Program-made: the position numbers and the translations under genes | Origin: Syntrophaceae bacterium UBA6255 | GTDB lineage: Bacteria > Desulfobacterota > Syntrophia > Syntrophales > Smithellaceae | Direction of reading: 5' to 3' | DNA: 7,790 nt | Assembly (NCBI GenBank): GCA_002441205.1 | Contig: DJVN01000010.1 | Location: forward strand, 1-7,790 | The notes under the pieces: generated by a model | Told to the model about the DNA's origin: nothing | Seen by the model: only the letters and a program-made list of their open reading frames with translations | Databases searched by the model: none | In this document: one piece after another, positions 5,269 through 7,790 of the stretch | How the letters are laid out: every line of letters begins with the position of its first letter | Position numbering within the stretch: the first letter of the stretch is position 1

Positions 5269-6459
5269 ATGAAAAAATTAGTAGTTGCATCAATGATTGT
5301 CATCGCTGTTTTTGTGTGTTCGCTTATTGTCTTTGCCCAGGCCAAGCCCGGCTTTGACGATAAGGAAATCCGCATTGCCCAGTGGGGGCCACAGACAGGC
5401 CCTGCTGCGCCCTGGGGCTCGGTAGCCAGGGGAAGTGGTCTTCTGTTTCAAATTGTCAATGATGAAGGTGGCATCCATGGTCGTAAAATTAAATATTTCA
5501 TCCGCGATGATCAGTACAATCCGGCTCAGACCAAAGCCGTGGTCAAGGAACTTGTCGAGCGCGAAGGTATTTTCGCTTTCGTGGGCGGAGTCGGTGCTGC
5601 CTGCGGAATGGCTGTGAAAGATTATCTGACCCAAAACAAGATCATCTGGGTAAATCCTTCGACGGCCATTGAGGAGTATGTATTTCCCGTCAATCCGTAC
5701 CTTTTTGCCATGTACACTCTTTATGATGATGAGGCCAGCATCCTGACCAAATACGCGGTGGAGAAGCTCAAAGCAAAAAAAATCGGATTCCTTTATCAGA
5801 ACGACACTTATGGCAAGAGCGGACTCACAGGCTGCAAGGACCGCCTGGCCACATACAAGATGAAGCTGGCAGAAGAGATTTCGGTTGAACCGGGTGAAAA
5901 AGACCTTTCCTCTCAAATGCTCAGACTGAAAAATTCCGGCGCAGAAGTGGCCTTTATGTGGGTGAATCCGACATCCGCTGCAATCGCGTTGAAGACCTGT
6001 GCCACTATCGGTTACAAACCGCAATGGATTTCTTCCGACACGTTGATGGATTTCCCACTGATGAACAAAATTACGGGGGGGTTGTGGGAAGGCGTCATCA
6101 CCGGTGGGATCGGCCTGCCGACCGACGTTGATCATCCTCTGATGAATAAATACCGCGAGGCCGCCAAAAAATACGCGCCCGAGGAGCGTTTCGGAGTTTT
6201 CTACACCGCCGGCATTATGTTTGCGGAACCCTTGGTGGATGCGCTCAAGCGGGTCGGACCGAAACTGAGCACGGAAGCACTGCTCAAAGAACTCAATAAC
6301 ACAAAAAATTTCCAGGGATTAGGCGCCGTTGTAAACTGGAGCCCGACGGTGCATCAGGGTTGCGATTCTATTCAGATATTGAAATGCGGACCGAACTCCA
6401 GCTACATTATGCTGCAGGACTGGATGCCTAATGAACTGGCAACCTGGAAGAAGAAATAG
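5269..6459 (+). CDS. livK: LIV-type ABC transporter substrate-binding protein (Peripla_BP_6)
   Basis: This 396-aa periplasmic ligand-binding protein delivers the substrate to LivHM. The ATG is preceded by a near-perfect AAGGAGGT (5257-5264), the strongest ribosome binding site in the operon, consistent with a protein needed in excess over the membrane parts. Residues 1-25 are a signal peptide ending AQA|KP; Cys17 lies in the hydrophobic core and is not a lipobox. The mature protein shows type-I periplasmic binding features: IRIAQWGPQTGPAAPWG, NDEGGIHGRKIKYFIRDDQY, AFVGGVGAACGMAVKDYL, KIGFLYQNDTYGKSGLTGCK and GAEVAFMWVNPTSAA. This pattern resembles the broad LivJ/LivK-like group whose members bind amino acids, aromatic acids or amides, so the symbol denotes family, not ligand. 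It is followed by a GC-rich hairpin before livG. Confidence 0.93.
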   Translation: MKKLVVASMIVIAVFVCSLIVFAQAKPGFDDKEIRIAQWGPQTGPAAPWGSVARGSGLLFQIVNDEGGIHGRKIKYFIRDDQYNPAQTKAVVKELVEREGIFAFVGGVGAACGMAVKDYLTQNKIIWVNPSTAIEEYVFPVNPYLFAMYTLYDDEASILTKYAVEKLKAKKIGFLYQNDTYGKSGLTGCKDRLATYKMKLAEEISVEPGEKDLSSQMLRLKNSGAEVAFMWVNPTSAAIALKTCATIGYKPQWISSDTLMDFPLMNKITGGLWEGVITGGIGLPTDVDHPLMNKYREAAKKYAPEERFGVFYTAGIMFAEPLVDALKRVGPKLSTEALLKELNNTKNFQGLGAVVNWSPTVHQGCDSIQILKCGPNSSYIMLQDWMPNELATWKKK

Positions 6460-6467
6460 TTAAATCC

Positions 6468-6492
6468 GGGGCGGGTCCATAGGTCCCGCCCC
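6468..6492 (+). promoter_or_regulatory. GC-rich intercistronic hairpin after the binding-protein gene
   Basis: GGGGCGGG (6468-6475) and CCCGCCCC (6485-6492) form a perfect 8-bp stem around a 9-nt spacer that can add a further CC/GG pairing. It starts 9 nt after the stop codon. No T-tract follows directly; a run TTTT appears only about 20 nt later after a small CATC-AAAT-GATG hairpin. It could partly terminate transcription or protect the upstream message from 3' decay, raising binding-protein level relative to LivG and LivF. Confidence 0.5.
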
Positions 6493-6544
6493 CATCAAAT
6501 GATGTAAGAATGTTTTATTAAAAACCTTTTCAGGCCTTTAAATT

Positions 6545-7318
6545 ATGGCGCACTTTAAAGTGGAAAACCTGAGTATTTCCTTCGGCGGCATCAGAGCTGT
6601 CAGTAATGTCAGCTTTGAGGTTGAACACAACAAGATATTTTCAATTATCGGCCCCAACGGAAGCGGAAAGACCACCATCTTCAACATAATCAGTGGCATT
6701 TATAAGCCCAATGCCGGCTGCGTTTTCCTCGAAAACGAAAATCTTGTCGGTCTGCGTCCGGATACCATCGCCCGCAAGGGCGTGGCGCGCACCTTCCAGA
6801 ATATTCAGCTTTTCGGCAATGCCACGGTCATGGATAACCTGATGCTCGGACGCCACATCCATATGAAGACAGGAATTATGAGCGGCGCTTTTATGTTGGG
6901 CAGGTACTCTCCCGCCGCAAAAGAAGAAATAAGGCACAGGGAACACATCGAACACATTATCGACTTTCTTGATCTCCAGGCCCTGCGCGATTTGTTTGTG
7001 TCCAACCTTCCCTACGGCAAGCGCAAGCTTGTCGAACTCGGACGGGCGCTGGCGCTGGAGCCGAAGGTTCTGCTTTTGGATGAACCGTCCGCCGGCATGA
7101 ACACGGAAGAAAAAGACGACCTGCGTATTTGGATCAAGGATATCCAGGAAGACTATAAAGTAACCATTCTGCTCATTGAGCACGACATGAATATGGTCAT
7201 GGGCATTTCCGACCGGATTTTGGCTATTAATCAGGGAGAGAAAATTATCGAAGGTACGCCGAAGGAAGTTCAAAAAAATCCCGAAGTCATTGCCGCGTAT
7301 CTGGGAGAGGAGGATTAA
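6545..7318 (+). CDS. livG: LIV-type ABC transporter ATP-binding protein LivG
   Basis: This 257-aa cytoplasmic ATPase subunit has the usual LivG length. Motifs in order are Walker A GPNGSGKT (36-43), the Q-loop ARTFQNIQLF (Gln85), the variant signature LPYGKRK (155-161) in place of LSGGQ, Walker B VLLLDEPSAGM (175-185) and the switch His213 in LLIEHDMNMVM. The C-terminal GTPKEVQKNPEVIAAYLGEE is the conserved LivG tail. A YG-type signature is normal for LivG. The preceding Shine-Dalgarno is poor (CAGG some way upstream of the ATG), unlike the binding-protein gene, so translation may be lower. The next gene starts at the last base of its stop codon (TAATG), indicating translational coupling. With LivF it forms the ATPase heterodimer driving LivHM. 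Confidence 0.96.
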   Translation: MAHFKVENLSISFGGIRAVSNVSFEVEHNKIFSIIGPNGSGKTTIFNIISGIYKPNAGCVFLENENLVGLRPDTIARKGVARTFQNIQLFGNATVMDNLMLGRHIHMKTGIMSGAFMLGRYSPAAKEEIRHREHIEHIIDFLDLQALRDLFVSNLPYGKRKLVELGRALALEPKVLLLDEPSAGMNTEEKDDLRIWIKDIQEDYKVTILLIEHDMNMVMGISDRILAINQGEKIIEGTPKEVQKNPEVIAAYLGEED

Positions 7319-7790
7319 TGCTCTCGGTTAAGAATACTGAAACCTGGTACGATCTGATTCGGGCGTTGCATGGCATCTCTTTTGAAATTAAAGAGGGCTC
7401 CATCGTGGCGCTTCTGGGCAGCAATGGAGCGGGCAAGACGACCACGCTCAAAACAATCATGCGTCTTTTGGACGACGACCAGCCGGAAAAAGGAACCATT
7501 GAGTTCATGGGTAAAAGAATCGATCGCATGGACACCGAAGAAATCGTCCGGCTGGGCATCAGCTATGTGCCGGAGGGGCGCGAGGTATTTCCCGAACTCA
7601 CCGTGATGGAAAATATTCTCATGGGCGCCTACACCCGCAAGGACAGGAAAGGCATTCAGGAGGATATTGACGGCATTCTCAAGCAGTTTCCTATTTTAAG
7701 CGAACGCAAAAATCAGCAGGCCGGACATTTAAGCGGCGGCGAACAACAGATGCTGGCCATTGGCCGGGCGCTGATGAGCCGTCCCAAACT
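7318..7790 (+). CDS. livF: LIV-type ABC transporter ATP-binding protein LivF, N-terminal part
   Basis: The frame opens at the ATG at 7318, overlapping the livG stop by one base (TAATG), with GAGAGGAGG just upstream. It remains open to the window end, giving 157 codons. Visible motifs are Walker A GSNGAGKT (34-41), YVPEGREVFPELTVMENILMG (83-103), in which the PEGR form typical of LivF replaces the Q-loop, and the signature LSGGEQQ (138-144). The sequence stops just before Walker B, so about 80 residues are missing, judged by the usual 235-240 aa length. It is the second ATPase of the transporter. The N-terminal region is typical (VKNTETWYD then IRALHGISFEI), with Trp-Tyr where Tyr-Tyr is common. 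Confidence 0.95.
   Translation, partial: MLSVKNTETWYDLIRALHGISFEIKEGSIVALLGSNGAGKTTTLKTIMRLLDDDQPEKGTIEFMGKRIDRMDTEEIVRLGISYVPEGREVFPELTVMENILMGAYTRKDRKGIQEDIDGILKQFPILSERKNQQAGHLSGGEQQMLAIGRALMSRPK

Noticed and set aside
5290..6135. Long antisense open frame (281 codons) opposite the binding-protein gene
   Set aside because: The plus-strand frame encodes a clear Peripla_BP_6 protein; the antisense translation shows no recognisable domain.
6641..7273. Antisense open frame (210 codons) opposite livG
   Set aside because: A shadow of a strongly conserved ATPase gene; no recognisable protein features.

Overview
The window looks like chromosomal DNA from a Gram-negative anaerobe, most plausibly a Desulfobacterota (former Deltaproteobacteria) member such as a syntroph. 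This rests on three things: a short iron-sulfur Old Yellow Enzyme homologue, a secreted Trp/Tyr/Arg-rich protein of a type I associate with that group, and a LIV-type ABC transporter operon. The taxonomic call is inference. No tRNA, rRNA, CRISPR array, insertion sequence or phage gene was seen.

Left part, minus strand (1-2411): three genes read leftward. At the left edge is the first third or so of an exported 3D-domain (double-psi beta-barrel, cell-wall type) protein with a perfect ribosome binding site and a long, structured, unidentified 5' leader (about 180-314). Next is a complete flavin/Fe-S NADH:flavin oxidoreductase of the Old Yellow Enzyme family (466-1665). Then comes a small exported protein very rich in Trp, Tyr, His and Arg (1833-2411). 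A 15-bp perfect hairpin followed by seven T on the minus strand (1748-1794) separates the last two, so each is probably its own transcription unit. The small exported protein has a candidate sigma-54 promoter with exact GG-N10-GC spacing.

Divergent intergenic region (2412-2774): it holds the sigma-54-like site facing left and a near-consensus sigma-70 promoter facing right (TTGACA, 17 bp, TATTAT).

Right part, plus strand (2775-7790): a high-affinity LIV/HAAT transporter operon in the order livM, livH, small exported protein of unknown function, substrate-binding protein, livG, livF (cut by the window end). The binding protein captures the ligand in the periplasm, LivH and LivM form the membrane channel, and LivG and LivF hydrolyse ATP. 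Ligand identity cannot be read from the sequence; branched-chain amino acids are the default, but binding proteins of this type also take aromatic acids, amides or other small carboxylates. The order M-H rather than H-M, the extra exported protein between permease and binding protein, and a GC-rich hairpin between the binding protein and livG are the notable points.

I did not find a clearly new multi-gene system. The best leads are the structured leader upstream of the 3D-domain gene, the unknown small protein embedded in the transporter operon, and the possibly sigma-54-driven Trp/Tyr-rich secreted protein.
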